This document shows positions 7,705 to 16,312 of a DNA stretch of 22,113 nucleotides, piece by piece. The stretch lies in the NCBI GenBank assembly GCA_038248505.1, contig JBBRXJ010000060.1, forward strand, positions 1 through 22,113, written 5' to 3'. Positions within the stretch are counted from its first letter, which is position 1; each line of letters opens with the position of its first letter. Below the pieces are notes generated by a model. That model had not been told where the DNA came from and made no database searches. It saw only the letters and a list, made by a program, of their open reading frames with translations. A program made the translations under genes and the position numbers. This DNA comes from JBBRXJ01 sp038248505 (lineage in GTDB: Bacteria; Bacteroidota; Bacteroidia; Bacteroidales; JBBRXJ01).

Positions 7705-7740
7705 AAAAAAAGCTGCAATCATTACAATTGCAGCTTTTTT
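7705..7740 (-). terminator. Strong hairpin terminator of the efflux operon
   Basis: GCTGCAAT (7712-7719) and ATTGCAGC (7727-7734) pair perfectly, extended by A and T tracts on both sides, giving about 14 base pairs with a 7-base loop. It lies 17 bases after the RND pump stop codon in the minus direction. Its symmetry would also let it act on plus-strand transcripts. Confidence 0.85.
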
Positions 7741-7756
7741 GAAAAATAAATTAATC

Positions 7757-10700
7757 TTAATATATCTTTTTTACATTATACTTTTTTACATTATACTTAT
7801 GAATATGATGCTTTCTGAACTTCAACTTAAATGAATAGGTAATTAGATACATGATTGGAATAAATATCAAGGTAAGCACTGTAGCAAAACTCAAACCAAA
7901 AATAATAGTCCATGATAAACCACCAAAAAAGGTGAGGTTCTCACCACCAAAATAAATATGAGGTTTCAATTCAGTGAGTAAGCTACCAAAATCAATATTA
8001 AAACCTAAAGCTAATGGAATCAATCCAAGCATGGTTGCAGTAGCAGTTAGCAAAACAGGGGTAATTCTAGTCTTACCTGCTTGAATTATGGCATCGCGTG
8101 TTCGCATCCCTTTTTCTTTGAGCAAATCGGTAAATTCAACTAACAAAATACCATTTCGCACCACAATTCCACAAAGAGCTACAATTCCAATTCCTGACAT
8201 TACAATTGAAAAAGGCATTCTAAATATTGCAAAACCTAAGAACACCCCAATTAAGCTAAACAATATCTCACTTAAAATGATAATTGATTTACTGATAGAA
8301 TTAAATTGAGTGATGAGAATAAATATTACCATCAAAATAGCTAGTAAACTTGCTTTTCCTAAGAACGCAGATGATTCAGCTTGATCTTCACGTTCACCAG
8401 TCATATTAATTTCTACACCGCTCGATTTAGGAAAATTCGCAACCACTTTATCTAATTTCATATTTATTTCATTGGCAGTATAGCCTGTTAGTACGTTTGA
8501 GCCAATAGTAATTACTCGTTTTAGATTCTTGCGTTTTATGCCACCATAGGTATTCTGATAATGAATTTTTGCAACAGACGATAGCGGAATTTGACGGAAA
8601 ATACCCGTATTCATATCACGGTATGAAATTTTCATATTCATCAAACGATCAATATTTTCACGTTGATAGTCATTGTAACGCAACTGAATAGGATATTGAT
8701 CTTCACCATCTCTAAATTTAGAAATTTCTTTTCCTAAAACAGCGGTGCGAATTTCCATACCTACCTGACCTGAAGTAATGCCTTCATGATTCGCTCTGTT
8801 ACGATCAATATCAATAAGTAATTCAGGTTTCTGTTGATCAAAATCTGATTTTAAATCTTCAATGCCTAGTATTTTTAGTGAATCAATATAACGCATTAAA
8901 TTATAACTCGTGGCAATCAACTCATCCATATTTTCGCTGCTTACCTCTATATTTATTGCTTTACCTGTTGGAGGGCCCATACGATTTTTATCAACAGTAA
9001 TAGCAACCCCAGGAATATTCTTTACATTGTTACGTAACGAATCCAAGTAAATTGTTGTTGAAACTCCTTTACGTTTTGAAAACTCAACAAAGTTGATAGT
9101 GATTTTAGCTAAGTTAGATGTTTTCATACCTGAGCTAAACATGTCTGATGAAGCACCTAAAGCTACATTGGTAACAACAGATTCAATCAATTTATTTTCT
9201 TTCCCTAAAACAGTAAGAACTTTTGCCTCAATATTTTTTGATACTGAATCTGTAACTTTTACATCGGTACCAACAGGTGTTTCAATATATATATCAATAC
9301 TGTTTGGTTGATTATCAGGAAAAAATACAATTTTAGGTTTGCTAGCAACAAATATAAATAAGCTAGCAAAGAAAAGTAATACCACCCCTACCAATAAACG
9401 ATATGGACGATTTCCCCAAAGTACCCATTTTAATAGATTTTCATATTTATTAAGTAATGAGGGCAAAGTATGGTGCTGGAAATAGTTAATCATTTTATAG
9501 CCATACAGATTATGGAATAAATAAAGCACGCCCATAATAAACATAAAATTTCCAAAACCATGCCATCCCATAAGGTGAAATAATACTCCAGGGCCGGCAA
9601 TAAAACTGGTTATTTTAAATATTTCTGATTTAGGTTTTGAATCAATCTCTTTGTCATCATGAGTCATAAAATCAACCGCAAAAACTGGGTTAATAATATA
9701 TGCCACAATTAATGAAGCGAACAAAGTTATAATAACGGTAACGGGTATAAAGAACATAAATTTACCAACAATACCCGGCCAAAATGCCAGCGGGAAAAAG
9801 GGTGCTAAAGTAGTAAGCGTACCCGATAAAATTGGCATGAAAACTTCTCCGGCAGCAAATTTTGCAGAACTAACAATATCCATCTTGGTTTTTTTAAATA
9901 TTCGATGGGTATTTTCAATAACTACAATAGCATCATCCACAACAATCCCTAAACAAAAGATAAATGAAAACATTACAAGCATGTTCATTGTAAAGCCCAT
10001 CCATGGCATAACAATATAGCAAATAGCCATAGATAAAGGAACAGACAAGCCAACAAAAATAGCGTTGGTAAGACCCATAAAAAACATTAGAATAATAGTA
10101 ACCAGAATAAAACCAATAATAATGGTATTATTTAAGTCAGATAATGTGCCTCGAGTATAATGCGACACATCGCCGGTAACAGCCACTTCTAAGTCTTTAG
10201 GCAGATCCTTTTCTTCCATTTTTTTAATTGCCTCTTTAATATTATCGGCAGCATCAATTAAGTTTTGACCACTCTTTTTAATGATGTTAAGTGTTATCAC
10301 ATTTTTTCCATTGAAGCGTGAATAACTCTCTTGTTCTTTAAAGCTGTCTTTAACATCTGCAATGTCTCTCAACTTTATTAAAGCGCCATTTGACGAACCT
10401 AAAGTAATGTTACGAATAGTCTCCACATCTTTAAACTCACCAACCACTCTAATAGATCGGCGCATGCCATACATATCAATAGATCCACCTGAAACGGTAA
10501 TATTATCATAGGCTACTGCACGCTCAATATCACCAAAGGTAGCACCAGCTGCTTGCATTCGGTACATATCAATGTCAATTAGAATTTCACGATCGAGTGC
10601 ACCAACAATATCAACACGCGTAATTTCTTTAAATGACTCAATACGATCTTGAATATCTTCAGCATATTTCTTTAAGGTATTCAGATCATAATCGCCAGAG

Positions 10701-11152
10701 ACATTCAGATACATGATAGGGATCTCTGAAAAGTCGATTTCCATAACACTAGGATCTTTCAATAAGTCGTTAGGTAAATCAGGCAAAGTCTTATCTACAG
10801 CGTCTTTAACGCGTTGTTTGGCTTCGCTTAATTCTATTCCAGTGTTGAACTCAACCACAATAGAAGAAAAATCTTGTACCGAATTACTGGTAATCTTCTT
10901 AACACCACTAATTGATTTTAAATTTTTCTCTATCGGACGGGTCACTAAATTTTCCATATCGGTAGGTGAAGTACCAGGATAAATGGATGTAACAATATAA
11001 GTTGGAATAGTAAGTTCCGGAAACTGTTCTTTGGGAATGGAATTATAATTAATAATACCAAAAATACAAAGAATGACAGCAAGTACATAGATACTCGTTT
11101 TGTTATCTATAGACCAACTTGTCGGTTTAAATTCTTTAAAGTTATTTTTCAT
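7757..11152 (-). CDS. RND multidrug efflux transporter, inner-membrane pump subunit (AcrB/HAE1-like)
   Basis: A 1131-residue proton-driven antiporter, the inner-membrane part of a tripartite pump. TM1 lies near 18-38, with periplasmic porter domains after TM1 and TM7. The TM4 motif GIVVDDAIVVIENTHR carries the acidic pair Asp406/Asp407 (AcrB Asp407/408), and the TM10-region motif GIVVRNGILLVEF has Arg where AcrB has Lys940. The VVDDAIVVIEN form fits drug-type (HAE1) rather than metal-type pumps. Between TM6 and TM7 (about 505-560) is an extra stretch with two hydrophobic segments, absent from AcrB, which explains part of the extra length (AcrB has 1049 residues). The C-terminus ends in a duplicated YNVKK from a 15-bp tandem repeat. 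It is the last gene of the operon, 44 bases after the adaptor. The substrate is unknown. Confidence 0.95.
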   Translation of the reverse strand: MKNNFKEFKPTSWSIDNKTSIYVLAVILCIFGIINYNSIPKEQFPELTIPTYIVTSIYPGTSPTDMENLVTRPIEKNLKSISGVKKITSNSVQDFSSIVVEFNTGIELSEAKQRVKDAVDKTLPDLPNDLLKDPSVMEIDFSEIPIMYLNVSGDYDLNTLKKYAEDIQDRIESFKEITRVDIVGALDREILIDIDMYRMQAAGATFGDIERAVAYDNITVSGGSIDMYGMRRSIRVVGEFKDVETIRNITLGSSNGALIKLRDIADVKDSFKEQESYSRFNGKNVITLNIIKKSGQNLIDAADNIKEAIKKMEEKDLPKDLEVAVTGDVSHYTRGTLSDLNNTIIIGFILVTIILMFFMGLTNAIFVGLSVPLSMAICYIVMPWMGFTMNMLVMFSFIFCLGIVVDDAIVVIENTHRIFKKTKMDIVSSAKFAAGEVFMPILSGTLTTLAPFFPLAFWPGIVGKFMFFIPVTVIITLFASLIVAYIINPVFAVDFMTHDDKEIDSKPKSEIFKITSFIAGPGVLFHLMGWHGFGNFMFIMGVLYLFHNLYGYKMINYFQHHTLPSLLNKYENLLKWVLWGNRPYRLLVGVVLLFFASLFIFVASKPKIVFFPDNQPNSIDIYIETPVGTDVKVTDSVSKNIEAKVLTVLGKENKLIESVVTNVALGASSDMFSSGMKTSNLAKITINFVEFSKRKGVSTTIYLDSLRNNVKNIPGVAITVDKNRMGPPTGKAINIEVSSENMDELIATSYNLMRYIDSLKILGIEDLKSDFDQQKPELLIDIDRNRANHEGITSGQVGMEIRTAVLGKEISKFRDGEDQYPIQLRYNDYQRENIDRLMNMKISYRDMNTGIFRQIPLSSVAKIHYQNTYGGIKRKNLKRVITIGSNVLTGYTANEINMKLDKVVANFPKSSGVEINMTGEREDQAESSAFLGKASLLAILMVIFILITQFNSISKSIIILSEILFSLIGVFLGFAIFRMPFSIVMSGIGIVALCGIVVRNGILLVEFTDLLKEKGMRTRDAIIQAGKTRITPVLLTATATMLGLIPLALGFNIDFGSLLTELKPHIYFGGENLTFFGGLSWTIIFGLSFATVLTLIFIPIMYLITYSFKLKFRKHHIHKYNVKKYNVKKIY
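7766..7795 (-). repeat. 15-bp tandem duplication in the end of the RND gene
   Basis: Two perfect copies (7766-7780 and 7781-7795) of CTTTTTTACATTATA on the plus strand. The unit is a multiple of three, so it adds one YNVKK repeat to the cytoplasmic tail without breaking the frame. Replication slippage is the likely origin. Confidence 0.85.
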
Positions 11153-11196
11153 ACGATATTTTCTTTATTTTATGGTCCTTCGCCTCATTTCTAAAA

Positions 11197-12312
11197 TTAC
11201 AATTGTATTGCTTGACCATTTTCAAGATCTTGATATCCGGAGATAATAAGCTTATCACCGGCATTCAATCCATCAATGACTTCAATAGCCCCATTGTATG
11301 TTTGGCCTGTTTTAATTAATTTTTTCACCGCTTTAAGCAAACCAGCTTCTTGTTTTGCAACAAATACATACATTTTATCTCCTTCACTTAGGGTGTAATT
11401 TATAGGAATAGAAATTGCCATCTTATTACTATAATCCGTAACACGCAGAACAGCAACCATGTTTGCTTTTAATCCATCAATGGCTGTATTAATACGCGCT
11501 TCAACGCTAAAAGAACGATTGATTGGATTAATATATTTACTACTAAAAGAAAGTGTTGCAGAAACCTCTTTTTCTAAATCAGGGAAAAAGATATTTACTT
11601 TATCGCCTGCATGAATTTTTGATGAATAGCCTTCGGCAATATCAGCTACTACTTTTATACGACCAAAATTTACAATACGAAATGCTGGAGACATTGGGTT
11701 TGCAATTTGTCCAACTTTCAACGGGCTATCCTCTATTGTACCACTTACTGGCGCTTTAATACGCGTCATTTCAATTTGTTCTTTTAAGGATGCTCTCTTT
11801 TGCTCTAATTGTTCTTTTGTATTTTTTGCTGAGAGATATTGAATTTCAGAACCAATCTTTTGCTCCCACAAGTTTTTTTGTTTATTATACATGTCCGTAG
11901 CAAAAGCAACACCTGTTTCTAATTCTGTTAAACCTTTTTGCATTGCCGCATCATCTAGCTTAGCTAAGACTTGTCCTGCAGTTACTGATTGACCAACCGT
12001 AACATAAATAGCATCAACAATACCATTCATTTTAGCATTTACACCCACATTATCTTCACCATCCAATTTGCCTTGAACTTCAGTATAATGATTAAAGCCA
12101 TTTAAACTTAACTCTTGTACCAGTACCTTTTTTGCATCAGCAATTTCAGGTACATTGCTTGAATCGTTTGCCAATTCTTTTTCTAATGTTGCAATCTTTT
12201 CAGCAAGCGCATTATGTTGCGATTTTAGCTTGCTTAATTCAGCATTCTTATCAGCTGTGCATGAAGCTACAGCGATACAGATCATTCCGATTATTAATTT
12301 TGTACGGTTCAT
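11197..12312 (-). CDS. RND efflux periplasmic adaptor (membrane fusion protein, AcrA/HlyD-like lipoprotein)
   Basis: A 371-residue adaptor linking the inner-membrane pump to the outer-membrane channel. The N-terminus MNRTKLIIGMICIAVASC carries a lipobox (AVAS-C, Cys18), so it should be lipid-anchored. It is followed by a predicted coiled coil (about 24-50), a biotinyl-lipoyl half (MNGIVDAIYVTVGQSVTAGQVLAKLDD), an alpha-helical hairpin (about 125-185), the second lipoyl half (TRIKAPVSGTIEDSPLKVGQ), and beta-barrel and membrane-proximal domains ending in GAIEVIDGLNAGDKLIISGYQDLENGQAI. This order is that of AcrA-type proteins. The extra leading coiled coil right after the lipid anchor is seen in many Bacteroidota adaptors (from memory). 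It lies 7 bases after the tolC-like gene and 44 before the pump gene, so all are likely co-transcribed. Confidence 0.93.
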   Translation of the reverse strand: MNRTKLIIGMICIAVASCTADKNAELSKLKSQHNALAEKIATLEKELANDSSNVPEIADAKKVLVQELSLNGFNHYTEVQGKLDGEDNVGVNAKMNGIVDAIYVTVGQSVTAGQVLAKLDDAAMQKGLTELETGVAFATDMYNKQKNLWEQKIGSEIQYLSAKNTKEQLEQKRASLKEQIEMTRIKAPVSGTIEDSPLKVGQIANPMSPAFRIVNFGRIKVVADIAEGYSSKIHAGDKVNIFFPDLEKEVSATLSFSSKYINPINRSFSVEARINTAIDGLKANMVAVLRVTDYSNKMAISIPINYTLSEGDKMYVFVAKQEAGLLKAVKKLIKTGQTYNGAIEVIDGLNAGDKLIISGYQDLENGQAIQL

Positions 12313-12319
12313 ATGATTC

Positions 12320-13756
12320 TTATTTATTATAGTTATTCAATACTTTATCTAATTTCATTTTGGCACTTACCAATTCCATGATGGATTTAAAATAGTTTGA
12401 TTGATTATTCAAATATTGGTTTTGTGCTTGCGTTAACTCCATACTTGTTGAAACCCCTTCTTTATATTTACTTACTGTTTGCTGAAATATTTCGGTTGAG
12501 AGTTTTAAATTATCTTTTTCAATAAGATACTTTTCAATGGCTGATTGGTAGCCAGAATTTGTTTCATTGTATTGCATATTTAGTCCATCCATAGCCATTT
12601 TACGACTATTTATAGTCTGTTCTAAATCAATTTTTGCCTGGCTATGTTTTGCGCTTCGTTCAAAGCTTGAAAATATTGGAATGGATAAACTAGCACCAAT
12701 CATATCTGGAGGGGTAAATGAAAATGATTTATCATTAAAATTTTCTTGATGATTGTAAAACGCAACAATACTTGGTAAAGCAGCACTCTTTTTTAGTTTC
12801 ACATTTAGTTTTGCTAAACGTACTTGTGTCTCCATCATCTGAAAGGTAAGTGTCTTTTCATTCGATAAAGTTGGTGTCTGAAGAGCATCTACGCGCATGT
12901 TTGTTATAATCTTTTCTAAATCGTCAGTAAGGATTGTTGAATCGCTAAGATTTGCACCTAATTGAAAGTTTAACAAATCGCGTGTAATACTTTGCTGACG
13001 ACTAATGGTATTTGAAAGATTTTTAATTGTCTGTAAGGTTAATCTGAATTGCAATGTATCGCTAGCTGATATAAAACCCGCTTTGTTCATTGCTAAAAAT
13101 TGACGGTATAAATTTAGCGTATTTTTGTAAGTTGAATCAAGAATTTTTTTATTCTGTTCAATCACCAAAACTAAAACGTAGCTATTGGTAACATTTTCGA
13201 TAACATCATTTTTTGTCATCTCATAGGATAGTTCAGACAAACTTTTATACACTTTAGACGCTTGTAAGCCTATCAAATATGAGCCATTAAAAATAAGCTG
13301 AGATGCTGAAATGTCGAGCGTTGCTGTGGTTCTGTAATCGTCCATATTGGTTTCTTCACCACTTGGAGCAGCTATAGCAGCATAATTCTCATTTAAAGCA
13401 ATGAGTTGTGGTACTCCACTCATATTGTTTAAAGCAGTTAAGTTCTGACCAAAACCATACATTGCACCACCAATTTGGCCTAAGCCAGCAAACGTTTCTA
13501 ATGTTGAGGCTAAGGTCATCATATAGGAATATGCGCCCTTAGCTTCCACATGTGGTAAGCCCATTGCTGTTGTTTCTAAAATCTTCTTTTTTGCTTTGCG
13601 CACATCTAATGAAGCATTTTTCATCTTCAAATTGTTTTCAATGGCAAAGCTTTGCGCTTGATCAAGACTCAATGTATATACTGAGTCACTTTGCCCATAA
13701 ACTCCTGCTGTCATCGCAAACAGAAGCATCCCTGCTAATAATCTAATTCTGTTCAT
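12320..13756 (-). CDS. TolC family outer-membrane efflux channel
   Basis: A 478-residue outer-membrane factor. A signal peptide spans about 1-21 (MNRIRLLAGMLLFAMTAGVYG, with cleavage before QSD). The mature protein opens with YTLSLDQAQSFAIENN, the standard start of the first helical repeat, and the second repeat ends with KYKEGVSTSMELTQAQNQYLNNQSNYF (residues about 432-458), the most conserved motif of the family. Length matches TolC proteins. An inserted loop rich in Gly, Ala and Asn (about 85-140) replaces the usual short turn. With the adaptor and the RND pump it completes a tripartite exporter across both membranes. Its ATG is only 4 bases after the tetR stop, suggesting translational coupling with the regulator. 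Confidence 0.93.
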   Translation of the reverse strand: MNRIRLLAGMLLFAMTAGVYGQSDSVYTLSLDQAQSFAIENNLKMKNASLDVRKAKKKILETTAMGLPHVEAKGAYSYMMTLASTLETFAGLGQIGGAMYGFGQNLTALNNMSGVPQLIALNENYAAIAAPSGEETNMDDYRTTATLDISASQLIFNGSYLIGLQASKVYKSLSELSYEMTKNDVIENVTNSYVLVLVIEQNKKILDSTYKNTLNLYRQFLAMNKAGFISASDTLQFRLTLQTIKNLSNTISRQQSITRDLLNFQLGANLSDSTILTDDLEKIITNMRVDALQTPTLSNEKTLTFQMMETQVRLAKLNVKLKKSAALPSIVAFYNHQENFNDKSFSFTPPDMIGASLSIPIFSSFERSAKHSQAKIDLEQTINSRKMAMDGLNMQYNETNSGYQSAIEKYLIEKDNLKLSTEIFQQTVSKYKEGVSTSMELTQAQNQYLNNQSNYFKSIMELVSAKMKLDKVLNNYNK

Positions 13757-13760
13757 TTTT

Positions 13761-14378
13761 TTATTGTTTCTTATTTTGATTCATTTGTTGTTCGTAATAT
13801 TCAATTCCACTTTCATTGGAGATGCCGCGTATATGATAGGCCATCACTTCATTTATAAAGAGAGGTGACATACATTCGTTTTGACCAAATAAATCATTCT
13901 CCAAAACATTTTCAACACGGCTTACATATAGTTTAGCAATAATTTCTTCATTTAAGTCTTGTCTGTAATATCCCTGTGCCTTTCCCTTAATCAAATTTTG
14001 AAGCATCGATTCATATAGCTTATTTCGCTTATATTCAACTAGCTTGCGGTGTATAGCTGGATAGTATTTTCGCAAGTCGTATTCATGTGTGGGACTATAT
14101 TCTTCAACGATTTTATTTACTTGGTTGTTTATCTCTATCAAATCGTCAATGGCATTTTGTTTGCTTTCCATAATATTGGTAAACATGTGCTCACGACGTT
14201 TAGCCTCCATATTAACCACCAAATCTACTAACTCATCTTTTGTAGGAACATATTGGTACAAGGTCTTTTTTGATATACCTAATTCCGCAGCAATATCATC
14301 CATCGTTACACTTTTAATTCCGTAACGCAGAAATAACTCCTTTACCTTTTCAATGATATTTTCTAATTCTGCATTCAT
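13761..14378 (-). CDS. TetR/AcrR family transcriptional regulator
   Basis: A 205-residue regulator with an N-terminal helix-turn-helix: TMDDIAAELGISKKTLYQYVPTKDELV at residues 25-51 matches the TetR signature. The variable C-terminal part (about 55-205) should be the ligand-binding and dimerisation domain. As first gene of the efflux operon it most likely represses its own promoter and thus the pump, with relief by a pump substrate; this is inference from position. Inverted repeats suitable as operator lie at 14402-14435, just beyond a TATTTTTG box that ends five bases before the ATG. The start is supported by that promoter box, as the frame further upstream would run into it. Confidence 0.93.
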   Translation of the reverse strand: MNAELENIIEKVKELFLRYGIKSVTMDDIAAELGISKKTLYQYVPTKDELVDLVVNMEAKRREHMFTNIMESKQNAIDDLIEINNQVNKIVEEYSPTHEYDLRKYYPAIHRKLVEYKRNKLYESMLQNLIKGKAQGYYRQDLNEEIIAKLYVSRVENVLENDLFGQNECMSPLFINEVMAYHIRGISNESGIEYYEQQMNQNKKQ

Positions 14379-14383
14379 GGGGA

Positions 14384-14391
14384 CAAAAATA
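14384..14391 (-). promoter_or_regulatory. -7 promoter box (TATTTTTG) of the efflux operon
   Basis: On the minus strand TATTTTTG matches TAnnTTTG and ends five bases before the tetR ATG, implying a very short or absent leader. There is no TTG at the expected -33 position, so the promoter may be weak or differ from consensus. Confidence 0.45.
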
Positions 14392-14401
14392 ATAAATTTT
14401 T

Positions 14402-14435
14402 CACTACGGAAACTATTTTAGTGGTAAAAGTTTCC
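14402..14435. promoter_or_regulatory. Candidate operator for the TetR-type regulator (nested inverted repeats)
   Basis: Two inverted repeats overlap here: GGAAAC (14408-14413) with GTTTCC (14430-14435), spacer 16, and CACTA (14402-14406) with TAGTG (14419-14423), spacer 12. They cover the -33 region upstream of the tetR -7 box, where binding would block RNA polymerase. The assignment rests on position and symmetry only. Confidence 0.4.
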
Positions 14436-14616
14436 AAAGTTTACAAAAATTTAACAATATATTCATATAGTATTGATAAATAAAATAATACAGATACAAA
14501 ATTGAGTATTTTAAATACTTAATTTACGTTATTATCGATAATTAGCAGATAAAAATCGACCAGAAGGCTTTTATTTACGATTGAAGGAATTGTGATTCGT
14601 AACTACCCCTCTGAGA

Positions 14617-14769
14617 AACTCTGTGTGCACTACGTGTAACTCTGTAATACTTTTTAGGCCACAGTGTATCACCGTGTTAAGCTGTGTTTTCTTATATTCT
14701 TATTTAAACAATCTTTCTATGTAACTCTGTGTAACTTTATTCTGTTTGCACTCCTTGAAACTCTGTGTT
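14617..14769. repeat. Intergenic CTCTGTGTAA-type degenerate repeats
   Basis: Copies or near copies of AACTCTGTGT occur at about 14617, 14638, 14722 and 14758, with related GTGTAACT and CACAGTGTATCACCGTG stretches between. The 397-base gap between the tetR gene and the receiver gene holds these repeats, the tetR promoter and operator, and otherwise AT-rich sequence with no credible gene. Such degenerate GTGTAACTCTGTG strings are, from memory, frequent between genes of Bacteroidota. Confidence 0.55.
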
Positions 14770-14775
14770 AATTTT

Positions 14776-15135
14776 TTAAATAAGTGCTTCATTAATAATT
14801 CTTTTTAACTCAACATTATTCCATGGCTTTTGCAAATAGGCATATAATAGTTTTTGAGTTTCTTTGTTTTCGATAAAAGCTGGTTCATAATAACCTGTTA
14901 TCAAAATACAAGGTTTTTCGGAGTACAATTTTTTTATGGTAGTTATAAATTCAAGGCCATCCATGCCAGGCATTTTATAATCACTAACTACTAAATCAAT
15001 TTTAGTATTGTACATTATCTCTATGCCTTTTTCAGCTGAATTTGCCTTAATGATGTTAAACCCACTTTTAAAAAAGGATATTTCAAAGAGGTCTAAATTT
15101 ATTTCTTCATCATCAACATATAGTATTGTAGCCAT
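14776..15135 (-). CDS. Stand-alone response regulator receiver protein (CheY-like)
   Basis: 119 residues forming one receiver domain with no output domain. The phosphorylation site is Asp52 in LVVSDYKMPGMDG; the acidic pocket is Asp8/Asp9 in LYVDDEE, the switch threonine is Thr80 (ILITGY), and Lys103 lies in YLQKPW. All key residues are kept, so it should accept phosphate. The start codon lies inside the 3' end of the histidine kinase gene (37-base overlap), pointing to translational coupling and a kinase-receiver pair. Without a DNA-binding or enzyme domain it probably acts by protein-protein contact or in a phosphorelay, or modulates the kinase; the target is unknown. Confidence 0.9.
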   Translation of the reverse strand: MATILYVDDEEINLDLFEISFFKSGFNIIKANSAEKGIEIMYNTKIDLVVSDYKMPGMDGLEFITTIKKLYSEKPCILITGYYEPAFIENKETQKLLYAYLQKPWNNVELKRIINEALI

Positions 15136-16235
15136 AATTTTAGTTTACAATGGAAAGTAATAATAAATTCAACTCCGTTTTCAACATTAAATACGGTCAT
15201 TTTGCCTTTGTGTTCATTAATAATATTGTAGGAGAGGTAAAGTCCAAGGCCTGTGCCTTCGCCTGTTTTTTTTGTGGTGAAAAATGGGTCAAATATTTTT
15301 TCTTTAATATCTGATTTTATTGAGGATCCGTTATTAAAGATGATTATTTTGCATTCAGCTCCTCTGGCAATGATTTCAATGATGCTTCTAAATGATAATT
15401 GTTTTGTTTTACTTTCTTCTAAATTTGAAAGTGCATAAATGGCATTGTCTATAATATTAATAAATACTTGAGATAGTTGTTCTTCGTGTCCATTAACTAT
15501 TAAGTTAGGTTGAATGTCATTTTTTATTTGAATGCCATTGGGCATTTTTGAATTCATTATTGTTAATGATAAATCAACTAGATTAAAAATATTAACCGAA
15601 CATAAAATATTGTTAGGTTTATGTGAGAATGTTTTTAAACTTGAAATAATTTTTGATATGCGGTTCACGCCAACCATTTCACTATCGAGCAATTTAGTCA
15701 TTGTGTTTTTTAAATTAATTTTGTCGGGATCATTCATGCAATGAGATTCTTCAATCATTGTTTGAAGATTGCTTACCCCAGCAGAAATAAAATTGAGAGG
15801 GTTATTAATTTCATGCGCAACGCCCGATGTAAGGGTTCCGATTGTAGCCATTTTCTCGGACTGTATTAATTGAAGTTGAAATTGTTTAAACTTTTCATTT
15901 TGTATTTTTAATTTTTCTCTATATTCATGTAGTTCTTCATTTAAACTTGTTATTTCTTCATTTTGTGCCAGCAATTCGTCGTAACGATTTTGTAGTTCAG
16001 TATGCTGAGTACTTATTATTGCCTGTTGTTTTTCTTGCTCAGATTTTATTATATATATCATATTTCCCGCTATGAGAAGTCGGCTTATAAAAAAATATAT
16101 TTGTTCAATTACGGATATATTATGTTCATCATGTTTTATCCATTTAGGTAAGATTGTTTGTATAAAACATAAAAGAATAAGGCCATGAAATGAAATTGCA
16201 AGATATACAAAGCGCTTTCTTGCTTCAAAAACCAA
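15099..16235 (-). CDS. Sensor histidine kinase, C-terminal part (gene split by a frameshift)
   Basis: 378 residues from a nominal TTG start: the last membrane segments, a coiled coil (about 65-125), then HisKA with GTLTSGVAHEINNPLNF (phosphoacceptor His141) and HATPase_c with the N box NIIDNAIYAL (Asn264), IFDPFFTTKKTGEGTGLGL (314-332) and an NNGSSI loop where many kinases have DNG. The frame stays open to 16355 without any ATG, and the residues encoded upstream of 16235 (YTQFGGYQGFAVLDVINWF) read on naturally from the membrane domain encoded by 16313-16573. This is therefore not an independent gene but the second part of a kinase interrupted at the seven-T run at 16321-16327. The C-terminus overlaps the receiver gene by 37 bases. 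Confidence 0.8.
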   Translation of the reverse strand: MVFEARKRFVYLAISFHGLILLCFIQTILPKWIKHDEHNISVIEQIYFFISRLLIAGNMIYIIKSEQEKQQAIISTQHTELQNRYDELLAQNEEITSLNEELHEYREKLKIQNEKFKQFQLQLIQSEKMATIGTLTSGVAHEINNPLNFISAGVSNLQTMIEESHCMNDPDKINLKNTMTKLLDSEMVGVNRISKIISSLKTFSHKPNNILCSVNIFNLVDLSLTIMNSKMPNGIQIKNDIQPNLIVNGHEEQLSQVFINIIDNAIYALSNLEESKTKQLSFRSIIEIIARGAECKIIIFNNGSSIKSDIKEKIFDPFFTTKKTGEGTGLGLYLSYNIINEHKGKMTVFNVENGVEFIITFHCKLKLWLQYYMLMMKK

Positions 16236-16312
16236 TAAAATAAAAACAAACCAATTAATGACATCAAGTACAGCAAAACCTTGATATCCTCCAAATTGAG
16301 TATAAGAAAAAA

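Noticed and set aside
8088..10982. Several plus-strand frames of 60-90 codons opposite the RND pump gene.
   Set aside because: They are antisense shadows of a well-supported 1131-codon gene and have no domain or promoter of their own.
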